Origin: Campylobacterota bacterium
Lineage (GTDB): Bacteria > Campylobacterota > Campylobacteria > Campylobacterales > Arcobacteraceae
Assembly (NCBI GenBank): GCA_003643835.1
Contig: QMKX01000004.1
Location: 20,229 to 84,228, forward strand
DNA length: 64,000 bases
Direction: 5' to 3'
The notes below the pieces were generated by a model that saw only the letters and a list, made by a program, of their open reading frames with translations, made no database searches and was not told the origin of the DNA. Within the stretch, counting starts at the first letter, position 1. Each line of letters begins with the position of its first letter. This document shows positions 28,164-36,800 of this stretch, in pieces. Made by a program: the position numbers and the translations under genes.

Positions 28164-29223
28164 AGCAGGACTAAAAAGTTTGCGAGACAATCTTGATAAG
28201 ATAGACAACAAAGTTTTAAAACTATTAAATGAAAGAATGGAGCTAGTAAAACAAGTAGGAGAACTAAAGGCAAAAAGTGGAGGATCTATATATCGACCAG
28301 ATAGAGAACGAGATATCATAGATAGACTTCACAAACAATCCCATGGTATATTAGACAGATCAGCAATAGAAGCTATATTTTTAGAAGTTTTTGCGATAAG
28401 TCGCAACTTAGAACTTCCTGAAAATATTGCATATTTGGGTCCTCTTGGTAGCTTCACCCACCAAGCAGCCGAGAGCAGGTTTGGTGCTATGAGTTCGTAT
28501 CTGCCTATTAGCACTATCACTGGTGTATTTAGAGAGGTATCAAACAAAAAAGCAAAATACGGTGTCGTGCCTATAGAAAATAGTAGCAACGGAATAGTCA
28601 GCGAAACAATAACTTGCTTTAGCAAATACGATGTCAAGATCATAGCAGAAGTGATGGTCGATATTCATCATACATTAGCTTCAACTGTCGACAACATCAA
28701 AGATATACGGCGGATTTACTCAAAAGATATAGCTATCGAACAGTGTCGAGAGTTTATAGTGGATTTGGGGTTAGATGAAGTCGAACTCATACCAGTAGAG
28801 AGCACAGCAAAGGCTGCCAAACTCGCAGTGGGCGAAAAATATTCTGCCGCCATATGCTCACATGTTGGTGCAAAGTTATACAACTTGCCTATACTGTTTG
28901 AAAATATCGAAGACAAAGGCGACAACCGCACTAGGTTTTTGATAGTGTCGGATTTTGAAAATGGTATGAGTGGAGACGACAAAACATCTATTGTAGCTCA
29001 TCTTCAAAACAAAGCTGGTGCTTTGGTGGAGTTTCTAAACAGTTTTGAAAAAATAGGTGTAAATCTAACCAAGATCAAATCACACACAGTAGGAGGCATT
29101 TCCACATTTTTCATAGAGTTCAATGCCCACAAAGATGAGATAAACATCAAAAAGATATTCCACGCATACAAAGAGGAGATAAAATTTCTCGGTAGTTATG
29201 TGAGAGAAGGCGATGATATATAA
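28156..29223 (+). CDS. pheA: Bifunctional chorismate mutase / prephenate dehydratase
   Basis: Converts chorismate to prephenate and on to phenylpyruvate for phenylalanine synthesis. The 355-residue protein has an AroQ chorismate mutase domain (LRDNLDKIDNKVLKLLNERM, residues 7-85), a prephenate dehydratase domain starting at YLGPLGSFTHQAA with VPIENSSNGIV and the catalytic TRFLIVS, and a C-terminal ACT domain. In the ACT domain the first regulatory motif GALV is present but the second, normally ESRP, reads KSHT. The gene overlaps pldA by 8 nt. Confidence 0.95.
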   Translation: MNEAGLKSLRDNLDKIDNKVLKLLNERMELVKQVGELKAKSGGSIYRPDRERDIIDRLHKQSHGILDRSAIEAIFLEVFAISRNLELPENIAYLGPLGSFTHQAAESRFGAMSSYLPISTITGVFREVSNKKAKYGVVPIENSSNGIVSETITCFSKYDVKIIAEVMVDIHHTLASTVDNIKDIRRIYSKDIAIEQCREFIVDLGLDEVELIPVESTAKAAKLAVGEKYSAAICSHVGAKLYNLPILFENIEDKGDNRTRFLIVSDFENGMSGDDKTSIVAHLQNKAGALVEFLNSFEKIGVNLTKIKSHTVGGISTFFIEFNAHKDEINIKKIFHAYKEEIKFLGSYVREGDDI

Positions 29224-30023
29224 TACAAAAAAACCAAAGCATAGGTCGTATCTGAGACAAATACTTGGCAAAGAGTATTTTATACTCAAAAGAAAGATTA
29301 GCAGGTTATTTTCAAAAAGTTCGTGGGCAAAATAAATAAAAAATTTGATGGCTTTGTCATAGCCACTCACAGATCAATTATCTTGCGAAAGCTCAAAGAT
29401 GTTGATATATGTCTACAAGAAAACAAAAGGACAAATCTATCGCTGGCGATACAAAAGATAAACAATATCATCATAGAACCCAACCAAACTTTGTCTTTTT
29501 GGAAGCTTGTAGGTAGGCCTACAAAAAACAAAGGTTATCTTACAGGACTTGTTTTAAATCAAGGCAAGATAGATACAGGTATCGGTGGTGGTCTTTGTCA
29601 GCTTGGAAACTTGATATTTTGGATATTTGCCCACAGTCCGCTTGATATCACCCAAAGATTTAGGCATAGTTTTGATGTATTTCCAGATATAGACAGAAAA
29701 GTTCCATTTTGAGCAGGAGCTACTTTGTCGTATAACTATATCGATTTTCAAGTCAAAAACAACACAGATAAATCTTTTCAGCTTAAACTTTGGCTGGACG
29801 ACACATATCTAAATGGTGAACTTTTGTGCTCACGCAAACTATCCTCTACATACAACATAGAGGAACGAAACCATATCATCAAACACAGTTTTGGGGTGGT
29901 TATACAAGACACAATCAAATATACAAGATAGAAAAAGATGGTGAATGTATTTTAAAAGAGAGACTATTGGTTCAAAATCATGCTATCATGATGTATGATC
30001 AATTTATAAAACACAGTAGTTAA
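29213..30023 (+). pseudogene. VanW family gene, inactivated by two frameshifts and a nonsense codon
   Basis: The remains of a VanW-family protein (a family named from vancomycin-resistance clusters; biochemical role unknown). Conserved segments fall in three reading pieces: an N-terminal basic part ending SKSSWAK; a middle with LSFWKLVGRPTKNKGYLTG, GIGGGLCQLGNLI and RHSFDVFPD; and a C-terminal part YTRHNQIYKIEKDGE. The breaks are at an A4 run (29329-29332, one A missing), a TGA at 29710-29712 where family members have Gly in the PFGSGAT context (one-base change from GGA), and a G4 run (29893-29896, one G missing). Restoring these gives one continuous family-length protein. The ATG overlaps pheA by 11 nt. 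The alignment to the family is from memory. Confidence 0.88.
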
Positions 30024-30059
30024 GCGTATCTTAAAAATCTTTTCATATCCGTTTTAAAT

Positions 30060-30557
30060 TTAACAAATAGATATCTCTTTTTTCGCCATATTCATAAGCC
30101 CGCCACATTTTACTAATTCGCACATAAATTTTGGTATAGGTTTAAAATTATATATTTTTTGGTTTGTTGTATTTTTTATTGTGCCTTTTATCTCATCTAT
30201 AGACAACATATCAGCTTCATTTATCTCTTGTGTGTGTGATAATTCATATATAGGCAAACCCATATTAAATGAGTTTCTATAAAATATCCTAGCAAATGAT
30301 TTAGCTATGACCGCCTTGATACCAGCAGCTTTTAGAGCTATTGGTGCATGTTCGCGGCTACTTCCACAGCCAAAATTTTCGCCAGCTACTATTACATCGC
30401 CGATACTTATTGATGCCGCAAGAGAGCTATCCATATCTTCAAATACATATTTTTTTAAGTGTTCTGGATCGCTACTACTTAGGTATCTTGCGGCGATGAT
30501 AATATCTGTATCTATGTTGTCTCCCATTTTCCAAGTTTTACTTTGTTTTATAGACAT
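30060..30557 (-). CDS. leuD: 3-isopropylmalate dehydratase small subunit
   Basis: Swivelling small subunit of the isopropylmalate isomerase in leucine synthesis. The 165-residue protein has GDNIDTDIIIAARYLSS at the N-terminus and the hallmark NFGCGSSREHAPIALKAAG, followed by FARIFYRNSFNMGLP. This is the short (about 165 aa) form usual in Campylobacterota and archaea. The large subunit leuC and leuB are not adjacent, so the leucine genes are split in this genome. It stands alone on the minus strand, facing the VanW pseudogene. Confidence 0.95.
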   Translation of the reverse strand: MSIKQSKTWKMGDNIDTDIIIAARYLSSSDPEHLKKYVFEDMDSSLAASISIGDVIVAGENFGCGSSREHAPIALKAAGIKAVIAKSFARIFYRNSFNMGLPIYELSHTQEINEADMLSIDEIKGTIKNTTNQKIYNFKPIPKFMCELVKCGGLMNMAKKEISIC

Positions 30558-30616
30558 ACTTATCTCATAAAAGATATGGTATTATTTGTTTTCTTGTTGA
30601 CAAATTAAATACACTA

Positions 30617-31027
30617 TTATTCATATTCTGCAATATCGCCTTTTTTGACTTTTAGGCTAAATGGAGTATCTTTTCCTTCATTTAAAATTTTTGCCTGTCT
30701 TACCCAATTGTCTCTTTGTGCGCGACCTTTGAACACCTTAAGATATTCATCTATCCACAATATATTTTTCTTGCTCCAAGATGCTATTTGGTCAAAATAA
30801 TATATACCATTTTCGTTTAAGGTTTTTTCTATGTTAGTGCCTATGCCAGAAATATATTTTAAGTCATCCTTTGGCTCGGTTGGCTTATCTATAAGATGTG
30901 GTTTGTGCTCATCTGTGATTTTCTCATCACCACAAAAAAATATTTTTGCTATAAGAAAACCTATAACTGCCCCTATTATTGCTGCTATTATCAAACAAAT
31001 AGCTATGTCTATTGCTAACTGTGTCAT
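30617..31027 (-). CDS. Membrane-anchored helix-hairpin-helix domain protein
   Basis: A 136-residue protein with one N-terminal membrane segment rich in Ile/Ala/Gly (residues about 5-30) and a C-terminal cytoplasmic domain. That domain contains LKYISGIGTNIEKTLNENGIYYFDQIASW-type sequence (about residues 56-84), a helix-hairpin-helix module seen fused to or near NADH dehydrogenase subunits and ribosomal L21-associated proteins in other bacteria. The remaining WIDEYLKVFKGRAQRDNWV matches the same extended module. Overlaps the OmpA-like gene by 4 nt. Role unknown; DNA binding is possible but not shown. Confidence 0.78.
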   Translation of the reverse strand: MTQLAIDIAICLIIAAIIGAVIGFLIAKIFFCGDEKITDEHKPHLIDKPTEPKDDLKYISGIGTNIEKTLNENGIYYFDQIASWSKKNILWIDEYLKVFKGRAQRDNWVRQAKILNEGKDTPFSLKVKKGDIAEYE

Positions 31028-31554
31028 TTTAATTCTCCTTTAAATTCTACTCGCCTATTTTTGGCTTTGTTTTCATCTGTGTCGTTTTTTGCTATTGGCG
31101 ATATATCACCTTCGCTTATAGTTGTCAATCTGTTTTTTGCTATACCATTGTTTACAAAATAGTTTTTTATACTATTTGCCCTTTTTGCACCAAGAGTGTT
31201 GTTATATTTTTTATCTCCTTTGTTGTCAGTGTGTCCTATTATTGTAAGTTTTATCTTTTCATCTTTTTTCAAAATATCAACAATATCATCTAAAGCAGAT
31301 ATATCATCTGTTTGGTATGAGTTTGATTTAAAATTTATTGATTTTTTATTTAAGATACTCAAATAATCTATCTTTGGTTTGACTTTAGTTTTGTCTTGTT
31401 GGTTTATCTCTTTAAACACCTCATCTACAACCTCTTGTATAGTCTCTTTTGCAATAGGTTGTTGCTTCTTTATTCCACATTCGTTATATACACACAATGC
31501 TATATATATTATAAGCACAATAGTGCTTATAATTAGTAAATTTTTTTTATTCAT
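31024..31554 (-). CDS. OmpA-family peptidoglycan-binding protein
   Basis: A 176-residue protein with an N-terminal transmembrane anchor (LLIISTIVLIIYIALCVY) and a C-terminal OmpA/MotB domain. The latter shows KLTIIGHTDNKGDKKYN, LGAKRANSIKNYFV and NRRVEF, with the Asp and Arg that hold diaminopimelate. It likely tethers the inner membrane to peptidoglycan. It lies in a three-gene set SPFH-OmpA-HHH, with an 11-nt gap from the SPFH gene and a 4-nt overlap with the HHH gene, all membrane-anchored near the N-terminus. Confidence 0.88.
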   Translation of the reverse strand: MNKKNLLIISTIVLIIYIALCVYNECGIKKQQPIAKETIQEVVDEVFKEINQQDKTKVKPKIDYLSILNKKSINFKSNSYQTDDISALDDIVDILKKDEKIKLTIIGHTDNKGDKKYNNTLGAKRANSIKNYFVNNGIAKNRLTTISEGDISPIAKNDTDENKAKNRRVEFKGELK

Positions 31555-31565
31555 AACTTTCTCCT

Positions 31566-32624
31566 TTATTGAGTTAATACTGTGTTTTGTTTGTTACTTT
31601 TGCTATCTACCCATATATTTGGTGTGCTTCCACCAGGGGTTAGAAATATCTTAGCATCTTTATTTGTTTTTAATGCTTCGTTAAATTTACCTTGCACCGC
31701 TATTTGCTGCATATGTAGAAGTTTTGGTGTCAATGAGTTTGCTATAAGTATATTTGCTTTGGCTTGTGCTTGTGCTTCTATCGCCACGGCATCTGCTCGT
31801 CCTTGTGCTTCTATACGATTTTTGTTTGCTTCACCTTCAGCCAGAGCAGCTTTTTTTTCTGCTTCTTGTTTGGCTCGTTGGACTTCATATTTCACTCTTT
31901 CTGCTTCTTGATTTGCTATTTGCACTTTTTCTATCTGTTCTTTGATCTTAGTTGGTAGCATAATCTCACGAAGCTGTACTGACTCTATAGTCACTGGTTT
32001 GTCGGCATTTGCTTCTATTTTAGCTCGTATTCCGTCTTCTATTAGCACTGCTATCTCATTTCTTTTTACTGGTAGAGCTTCTGCATTAAATCTACCTACT
32101 ACATTTCTCACTATATTTCTCACTACTGGATTTACGATTTTCTCTTCCCAAGATAATCCCCAATTGGCTATGGTATTAGGAGCTTTATGTGGATCAAGCT
32201 TGTATTGAACGGTTAGTTCGATAGACACGGGCAAACCTCTGGCATCTAGTATATTTATGGCACGATATGTTTTGATACCGCTGTTGCTGGTAGTTTGCTC
32301 TTCTACTTCTTTGTAGTTTATCAAACGAACTTTTGTATCTACGGTGATAACTTTTTGAACTACAGGCATATATATATGAAACCCAGGAGTTAGAGGCTGC
32401 GGTTGGTATTTACCAGTAGTCACTTTGATACCAACTTCGCCTGATTCTATTATCACAAATGGTTTTGCAAATATAAGCAAAACTATCAAGCCTATTATCA
32501 CATAACCAGCCCCTCCTAGGCTGGAGAATTTGTTGAAAAACTCTGGCGGCTTAAATGGTGGCTGGTATCCCCCACCGCTGTTGTTTTGTTGTTTGTTTTT
32601 AAAATAATCATTGTCTATTGGCAT
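31566..32624 (-). CDS. SPFH/prohibitin family membrane protein
   Basis: A 352-residue protein of the prohibitin/HflC type. It has a proline-rich N-terminus (YQPPFKPPEFF), one membrane helix (GAGYVIIGLIVLLIFAKPF), an SPFH domain from about residue 55 (ESGEVGIKVTTGKYQPQPLTPGFH), and a long Ala/Glu/Arg coiled coil (ANQEAERVKYEVQRAKQEAE region). Such proteins form large rings in the inner membrane and modulate FtsH-type proteases. The neighbouring OmpA-like and HHH genes appear co-transcribed. A minus-strand TATAAT lies 20 nt upstream of the start. Confidence 0.92.
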   Translation of the reverse strand: MPIDNDYFKNKQQNNSGGGYQPPFKPPEFFNKFSSLGGAGYVIIGLIVLLIFAKPFVIIESGEVGIKVTTGKYQPQPLTPGFHIYMPVVQKVITVDTKVRLINYKEVEEQTTSNSGIKTYRAINILDARGLPVSIELTVQYKLDPHKAPNTIANWGLSWEEKIVNPVVRNIVRNVVGRFNAEALPVKRNEIAVLIEDGIRAKIEANADKPVTIESVQLREIMLPTKIKEQIEKVQIANQEAERVKYEVQRAKQEAEKKAALAEGEANKNRIEAQGRADAVAIEAQAQAKANILIANSLTPKLLHMQQIAVQGKFNEALKTNKDAKIFLTPGGSTPNIWVDSKSNKQNTVLTQ

Positions 32625-32643
32625 AAATATCCTTTTTTGATTA

Positions 32644-32649
32644 TTATAT
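32644..32649 (-). promoter_or_regulatory. -10 element for the SPFH-OmpA-HHH operon
   Basis: Reads TATAAT on the minus strand, 19 nt before the SPFH gene start. It forms a divergent pair with the TATAAT at 32711-32716 on the other strand, in a 109-nt AT-rich gap. Motif and position only. Confidence 0.45.
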
Positions 32650-32710
32650 CTAAATTTAGTTTAATATAGCTAAAATTCTTGACAAATTAAACTAATTTAT
32701 TTTTTTTTGC

Positions 32711-32716
32711 TATAAT
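32711..32716 (+). promoter_or_regulatory. -10 element for the 32734-33234 membrane protein gene
   Basis: TATAAT preceded by a T9 tract, 17 nt upstream of the ATG at 32734, with an AAGGAA ribosome-binding site between. A TTGACA at 32680-32685 is 25 nt away and too distant to be its -35; the T-tract is more typical of Campylobacterota promoters. Confidence 0.5.
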
Positions 32717-32733
32717 TAAAAAAAGGAATATTT

Positions 32734-33234
32734 ATGTATTTATGGAAAATAGACAAACTCGTCGATGATTTTAGACAAAAAAAAGTATCTCAAAAAGAAC
32801 AGTTTAAGTATCTACTTTTATTTACCATATTTACACTCTTGTGTAGCGATCCATTTCTTTATGTAGGTTTGCCATATAACAATTATGACACTTTGCAATC
32901 TATTTTGATTTTAGCTATGAGTGTATTTGGTGTGTATTATTGTTATAAAATCAACTCACAAGGAGACAACAAAGAGTTTATGATAAGGTTTATATGTTTA
33001 GGTTTGCCAGCTGTCATTAGAATTTTAGCTATGTTTTTGCCATTTTTTGTTGGTGCCATTATTATAGAAGATTTATTTTTATTAAGCCCAGAAGCGTTAG
33101 TATCAGGTGCTACTGAAACCACTTTAATCCAAGTTGCAACTATATCGTTATTTGTTTTTGTTTATTATTGGTATCTATCTAAAAAGATCACAATAGTCTC
33201 AAGATGTGCTGCACCAAACAAACCATCAGTATGA
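32734..33234 (+). CDS. Multi-pass membrane protein of unknown function
   Basis: A 166-residue protein with a charged N-terminal stretch (KIDKLVDDFRQKKVSQKEQ) and four predicted membrane helices: near residues 26-48, 56-74, 88-112 and 130-150. The tail is short and polar. I do not recognise a family and see no catalytic motif. It is a single gene with its own promoter, divergent from the SPFH operon and convergent with the DMT transporter gene. The 80-nt downstream gap has no convincing hairpin. Confidence 0.75.
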   Translation: MYLWKIDKLVDDFRQKKVSQKEQFKYLLLFTIFTLLCSDPFLYVGLPYNNYDTLQSILILAMSVFGVYYCYKINSQGDNKEFMIRFICLGLPAVIRILAMFLPFFVGAIIIEDLFLLSPEALVSGATETTLIQVATISLFVFVYYWYLSKKITIVSRCAAPNKPSV

Positions 33235-33315
33235 GACGTCCACAGTAAAAAATTATGTTGCTATTGCTACTTTTTTTGTTCACTAAATTGCCCATATGAT
33301 ATTAGTTTTTATTGG

Positions 33316-34266
33316 TTAGGAAAATATCAATTTTATTTTGCTCATAGGTATTTGAGTTATTAGCACTCCAAAAAGTATTACAACAGATGCTACCATTTGT
33401 ATATAAGCCAAAGTTTCTCCAAGAACTAAAAATGCTAAAACAATAGTAAATATTGGAATTAGATTTATAAACATACCAGCCTTGCTAACTTCCATACGAC
33501 CTAAAGAAAAATTAAACAATCCATATCCACCCAAAGTTACCACAACTCCAAGATATACAACCCACAATATAGCATTTAAATTGAAATTCATCATAACTGT
33601 ATTATATTCCCATATAGCAAACGGCATAAAAAAGAAAAAACCAGCAAAAGATTGAATAGCTGTCAAAAACAAAGCAGAAAACTTTTTAGATAGATACCTT
33701 ATAGTTATAGCATATCCAGCTCCACATACCATAGCCATAAACTCCAGACTATTACCAAGTATTGGGTTTGTTGCATATTCGGTGCCAATAGATGACAAAC
33801 TCAACCACAATGCGCCTGCCATAGCTATGACAGAACCAAGAATAAGCTTTTTTGATATAAACTCTTTTAGAAATATGCCTGCCCCAATTGCCGTGATTAG
33901 TGGCATCATAGAAGTCATCATGCCAGCTTGTCCTGCTGTTGTATATAAAATTGCTTGTGCTTCAAAGATAAAATACAAACAAGGCTCAAACAAAACCATC
34001 AACATTATAAATTTGACATCTTTTTTTGTAAAATTAAATTTCTTAAAACTTTTTATAAAATAAACAAAACACAAACTAGCAACAAACATACGCCCAAAGA
34101 TTATACTCATAGGCTCAATTGATGGCAAAGTAGCTTTTATAGCTATAAATGAACTTGCCCACACAATCATAGCTATTATTAAAGCACCTATTGCTACGAT
34201 ATCAAAACTTTTTTTTCTTATAAATTTATTTTTAGTTATTAGCATGACATTTACTTTTAATTTCAT
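33316..34266 (-). CDS. EamA/DMT-superfamily transporter
   Basis: Predicted ten-helix inner-membrane exporter of the drug/metabolite transporter superfamily, about 316 residues. Two EamA repeats are visible, the first opening with IVWASSFIAIKATLPSIEPM and the second with AGYAITIRYLSKKFSALF and GYGLFNFSLGRMEVSKAG. Substrate unknown; amino acids or their derivatives are common for the family. The start is ambiguous: ATG at 34266 (35-nt overlap with the acetyltransferase gene) or ATG at 34245 (14-nt overlap, MLITKN); neither has a well-placed Shine-Dalgarno. It is the last gene of the rplI-to-DMT run. Confidence 0.87.
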   Translation of the reverse strand: MKLKVNVMLITKNKFIRKKSFDIVAIGALIIAMIVWASSFIAIKATLPSIEPMSIIFGRMFVASLCFVYFIKSFKKFNFTKKDVKFIMLMVLFEPCLYFIFEAQAILYTTAGQAGMMTSMMPLITAIGAGIFLKEFISKKLILGSVIAMAGALWLSLSSIGTEYATNPILGNSLEFMAMVCGAGYAITIRYLSKKFSALFLTAIQSFAGFFFFMPFAIWEYNTVMMNFNLNAILWVVYLGVVVTLGGYGLFNFSLGRMEVSKAGMFINLIPIFTIVLAFLVLGETLAYIQMVASVVILFGVLITQIPMSKIKLIFS

Positions 34267-34717
34267 ACTCCAAAGCTATCTCATCACATATAGGAAAATG
34301 TTTACACCTTATACAATCAGCCCATATTTTATGTTCTGGTATTTTCTCTTTTTCTATGATTTTGAAGTTCAATTTTTCAAAAAACTCTTTTTTATATGTT
34401 AGGCTTAAAACTCTTGAGATTTTATAATTTTCTGCTTCTTCTAAAGACATTTGCACTAATTTTTTGCCTATACCTTTGCTTTGAAAACTTTTTTTCACGA
34501 TTAAACTTCTAATCTCTGCCAAAGCGATACTATGTATATGTGTTGCCACAAATCCTACGATACTTCGCCCTGCTTTTGCGCAGGTGTATGACCTTATTGT
34601 TGTAGCTATCTCATCATCTGTTCTATGTAGTATTGTTCCATCTTTGACATAACTTGACACAAGTCCTTGCATAGTTTTTATATCTTTGACTGTCGGTTTA
34701 AAATATTCTATTTTCAC
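34232..34717 (-). CDS. GNAT acetyltransferase, probable N-acetylglutamate synthase-like
   Basis: A 161-residue GNAT-fold enzyme. The acetyl-CoA-binding region reads IRSLIVKKSFQSKGIGKKLV with the Q/R-x-x-G-x-G motif, followed by a C-terminal CIRCKHFPICDE with three cysteines. This short, cysteine-tailed type next to engB is found in Campylobacterota and is usually annotated as the arginine-pathway ArgA (N-acetylglutamate synthase). That assignment is from family knowledge; no other arg genes are near. It starts 2 nt after engB ends. Confidence 0.85.
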   Translation of the reverse strand: MKIEYFKPTVKDIKTMQGLVSSYVKDGTILHRTDDEIATTIRSYTCAKAGRSIVGFVATHIHSIALAEIRSLIVKKSFQSKGIGKKLVQMSLEEAENYKISRVLSLTYKKEFFEKLNFKIIEKEKIPEHKIWADCIRCKHFPICDEIALEYEIKSKCHANN

Positions 34718-34719
34718 TA

Positions 34720-35325
34720 TTATTGACTACTATCAACAAATAAAAATTTTGTAATTTTATCGTTTAATATATCTATACCAATATTTTTTGTATTTGATAC
34801 AAATGTTGCATTCTGATTTTTTTGTTTTAGTTTTTGTAGATGAGTTTTTTTAAGTTTATCTATTTTGGTATAACAACATATCACTATTTGGTCTGGTTTT
34901 TTTATATTGCTTAAAAACTGCTCAACTTGATGATCTAAAATTATATCATCATGCCTGCTATCTATAAGACGCACAAATACTCGTATTGTTTGTCTTTTTT
35001 CTACAAAATTAGTGAGATTTTCACTCCAATTTTGTTTTTGTGATTTTGATACTTTTGCATATCCAAACCCCGGTAGATCCACAAAACTACACAAAAAATT
35101 CTCTTTTAGTTTATTTTGATAGTTGATATCAAAAAAATTTATCAACTTTGTTTTTCCAGGTGTTTGCGATGATTTAGCTAAATTTTTACGCTTTGTCAAA
35201 GAGTTAAGCAAGGAGCTTTTACCCACATTGCTTCTACCCATAAATACAACCTCGCTCAAATTCATAGGAGGACTATCGAGATAAGTTTGTGCGGATTTTA
35301 TAAATACTGCTTGAGTTAAGTTCAT
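34720..35325 (-). CDS. engB: Ribosome-assembly GTPase EngB (YsxC/YihA)
   Basis: GTPase required for 50S subunit maturation. The 201-residue protein has the P-loop GRSNVGKSSLLN (from residue 30), G2/G3 with QTPGKTKLINFF and DLPGFGYAKVSK, and the G4 motif as CYTKIDKL (TKID). All are in the order and spacing of the EngB family. It follows lptA by 3 nt, an arrangement conserved in the lineage. Confidence 0.96.
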   Translation of the reverse strand: MNLTQAVFIKSAQTYLDSPPMNLSEVVFMGRSNVGKSSLLNSLTKRKNLAKSSQTPGKTKLINFFDINYQNKLKENFLCSFVDLPGFGYAKVSKSQKQNWSENLTNFVEKRQTIRVFVRLIDSRHDDIILDHQVEQFLSNIKKPDQIVICCYTKIDKLKKTHLQKLKQKNQNATFVSNTKNIGIDILNDKITKFLFVDSSQ

Positions 35326-35328
35326 AAT

Positions 35329-35808
35329 TTATTTTTTTGTATCAAACTTCATTATAAACTTGACAGGTTTATTTTTAGTTCCAACTATGGTTGCTTCGCC
35401 TTTAACTACATCTATGATTATTTTCTCTCCGTGGAGTTCTTTTTGTTCTGTTATATCATGCACAAAACCATCTCCTGTTATGACATATACATCATCAATA
35501 GGCTTAAACAATATTTTATCACCTTGGCACAAAAACTCTTTGGATTTTGTTTTGATATTTAGTTTTACCCCACCAGTAGCCTCAAATTTCACTGGGGTTT
35601 TTCTATTGTTTATAACTTTTAGTTTTATCAATAATTTTTTTGCAGTTAGATAGTCGTCTCCCATGTCAAGTTTGACATTGCCATCTAATTTGATTATGTT
35701 TTTTGCATCGCTTGCATAGAAACTCGTAGCTTGCACTTTGATATTTTCTTTATTGAGTTGTGCCGCAAAAGAACACAGTGCTACAATAAGCAAAAGTATA
35801 AATCTCAT
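35329..35808 (-). CDS. lptA: Lipopolysaccharide transport periplasmic protein LptA
   Basis: Periplasmic bridge protein that carries LPS between LptC and LptD. The 159-residue sequence has a cleavable signal (RFILLLIVALCSFAAQ) and an OstA-type repetitive beta fold (ASDAKNIIKLDGNVKLDMGDDYLTAKKLL), which is the recognisable LptA jelly-roll pattern. Position directly after the lptC-like gene with no gap, and before engB, supports the assignment. Confidence 0.9.
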   Translation of the reverse strand: MRFILLLIVALCSFAAQLNKENIKVQATSFYASDAKNIIKLDGNVKLDMGDDYLTAKKLLIKLKVINNRKTPVKFEATGGVKLNIKTKSKEFLCQGDKILFKPIDDVYVITGDGFVHDITEQKELHGEKIIIDVVKGEATIVGTKNKPVKFIMKFDTKK

Positions 35809-36312
35809 CTAATCTCCTTGTGTCATCGTAATTTTATTTGATTTTATAATCTTTTGTTTGATATCCACATATAATTTTTCACCACTTATATGCAATCCAC
35901 CATAAACAGCGTTGTATTTATCATCTGTTTGTGCTATAGTTTTATTTGTATCATATTTTAGCTTATTTGTTTTGAATTGTATATCTTGATTTTCAAATAT
36001 TATATTATCTTCAAGCGATAATATATTTTCTGTTTTTTTTATTTTGTTAGTAGCTATTTTCGTGTATTTATTTTCATATTTTATATTTAATATAACATTT
36101 TCAAAATACTCATATTTTAAATATTTCGTGTATTTTTTCCCAGCTATTTCATCGCCTGTGTTATTGTTGTCGTGTCTATTCAATACAAAATTTTCTACTA
36201 TCATAAGCGGGTTGTCCTGTTTTTTTATCTGCTTTATTGTTGTGTTTGTTGATATGAAGATTAAAGCAAAAACAACCACAACCAACACATAAAAAAATTT
36301 ATCAACTACCAT
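35809..36312 (-). CDS. lptC: LptC-like LPS export protein
   Basis: A 167-residue bitopic inner-membrane protein: one N-terminal helix (FFYVLVVVVFALIFIS) and a periplasmic beta-rich region containing FENVILNIKYENKYTKIAT and IQFKTNKLKYDTNKTIAQ. It would receive LPS from LptBFG and pass it to LptA. Sequence conservation in this family is weak; the call rests on topology, length and its place between kdsC and lptA. It overlaps kdsC by 7 nt. Confidence 0.82.
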   Translation of the reverse strand: MVVDKFFYVLVVVVFALIFISTNTTIKQIKKQDNPLMIVENFVLNRHDNNNTGDEIAGKKYTKYLKYEYFENVILNIKYENKYTKIATNKIKKTENILSLEDNIIFENQDIQFKTNKLKYDTNKTIAQTDDKYNAVYGGLHISGEKLYVDIKQKIIKSNKITMTQGD

Positions 36313-36800
36313 ATATCTATAAACTTATGAAAACTATTCTCTTGTTTTAAAATATGCTCAATCATCTCTCGCACAGCTCCATCTCCTCCAGATTTTTTTG
36401 TAGTTTTTGTAGCAATTTTTTTTATCTGTTTAGCTGCATCTTTTGGAGCATAGGATATGCCAACTGCCTTTAGCATTGATAAGTCATTTAAATCATCGCC
36501 AATAGCCGCAACCTCATCTAACTTTATATTTTCTGTAGCACATATCTCTTGGAGTAGCTTTAGTTTGTCTTTCACGCCTTGATGAGTATAAGTTATATTT
36601 AGCTCTTTTGCTCTTTTTTGAACTATTTTTGATATTCTGCCAGTAATTATAGCGCATTTTTTATTTAAAATTTTTGTCCATACGGCGATTGCGAGACCAT
36701 CTTTGACGTTGAAACTTTTTGTTTCATTGCCTGTTTCATCGTATATGATTTGCCCATTTGTCATGGTGCCATCTACATCTAAAACAATCAGTTTTATCAT
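36306..36800 (-). CDS. kdsC: 3-deoxy-D-manno-octulosonate 8-phosphate phosphatase
   Basis: HAD-family phosphatase that removes phosphate from Kdo-8-P in LPS core synthesis. The 164-residue protein has the nucleophile motif LDVDGTMTNG (Asp8, Asp10), the substrate region FNVKDGLAI, and the Lys/Asp-containing C-terminal motif EVAAIGDDLNDLSML. Cap-less HAD length fits. It overlaps hisB by one base (TAATG) and lptC by 7 nt. Confidence 0.95.
   Translation of the reverse strand: MIKLIVLDVDGTMTNGQIIYDETGNETKSFNVKDGLAIAVWTKILNKKCAIITGRISKIVQKRAKELNITYTHQGVKDKLKLLQEICATENIKLDEVAAIGDDLNDLSMLKAVGISYAPKDAAKQIKKIATKTTKKSGGDGAVREMIEHILKQENSFHKFIDIW

Noticed and set aside
29710..29712. TGA in the VanW gene as a recoded (selenocysteine) codon
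   Set aside because: The position is glycine in the family context, no stem-loop of SECIS type is evident just downstream, and two other frameshifts show the gene is dead.
32680..32685. TTGACA as a -35 box
   Set aside because: It is 25 nt from the TATAAT at 32711, well beyond the workable 16-19 nt spacing.
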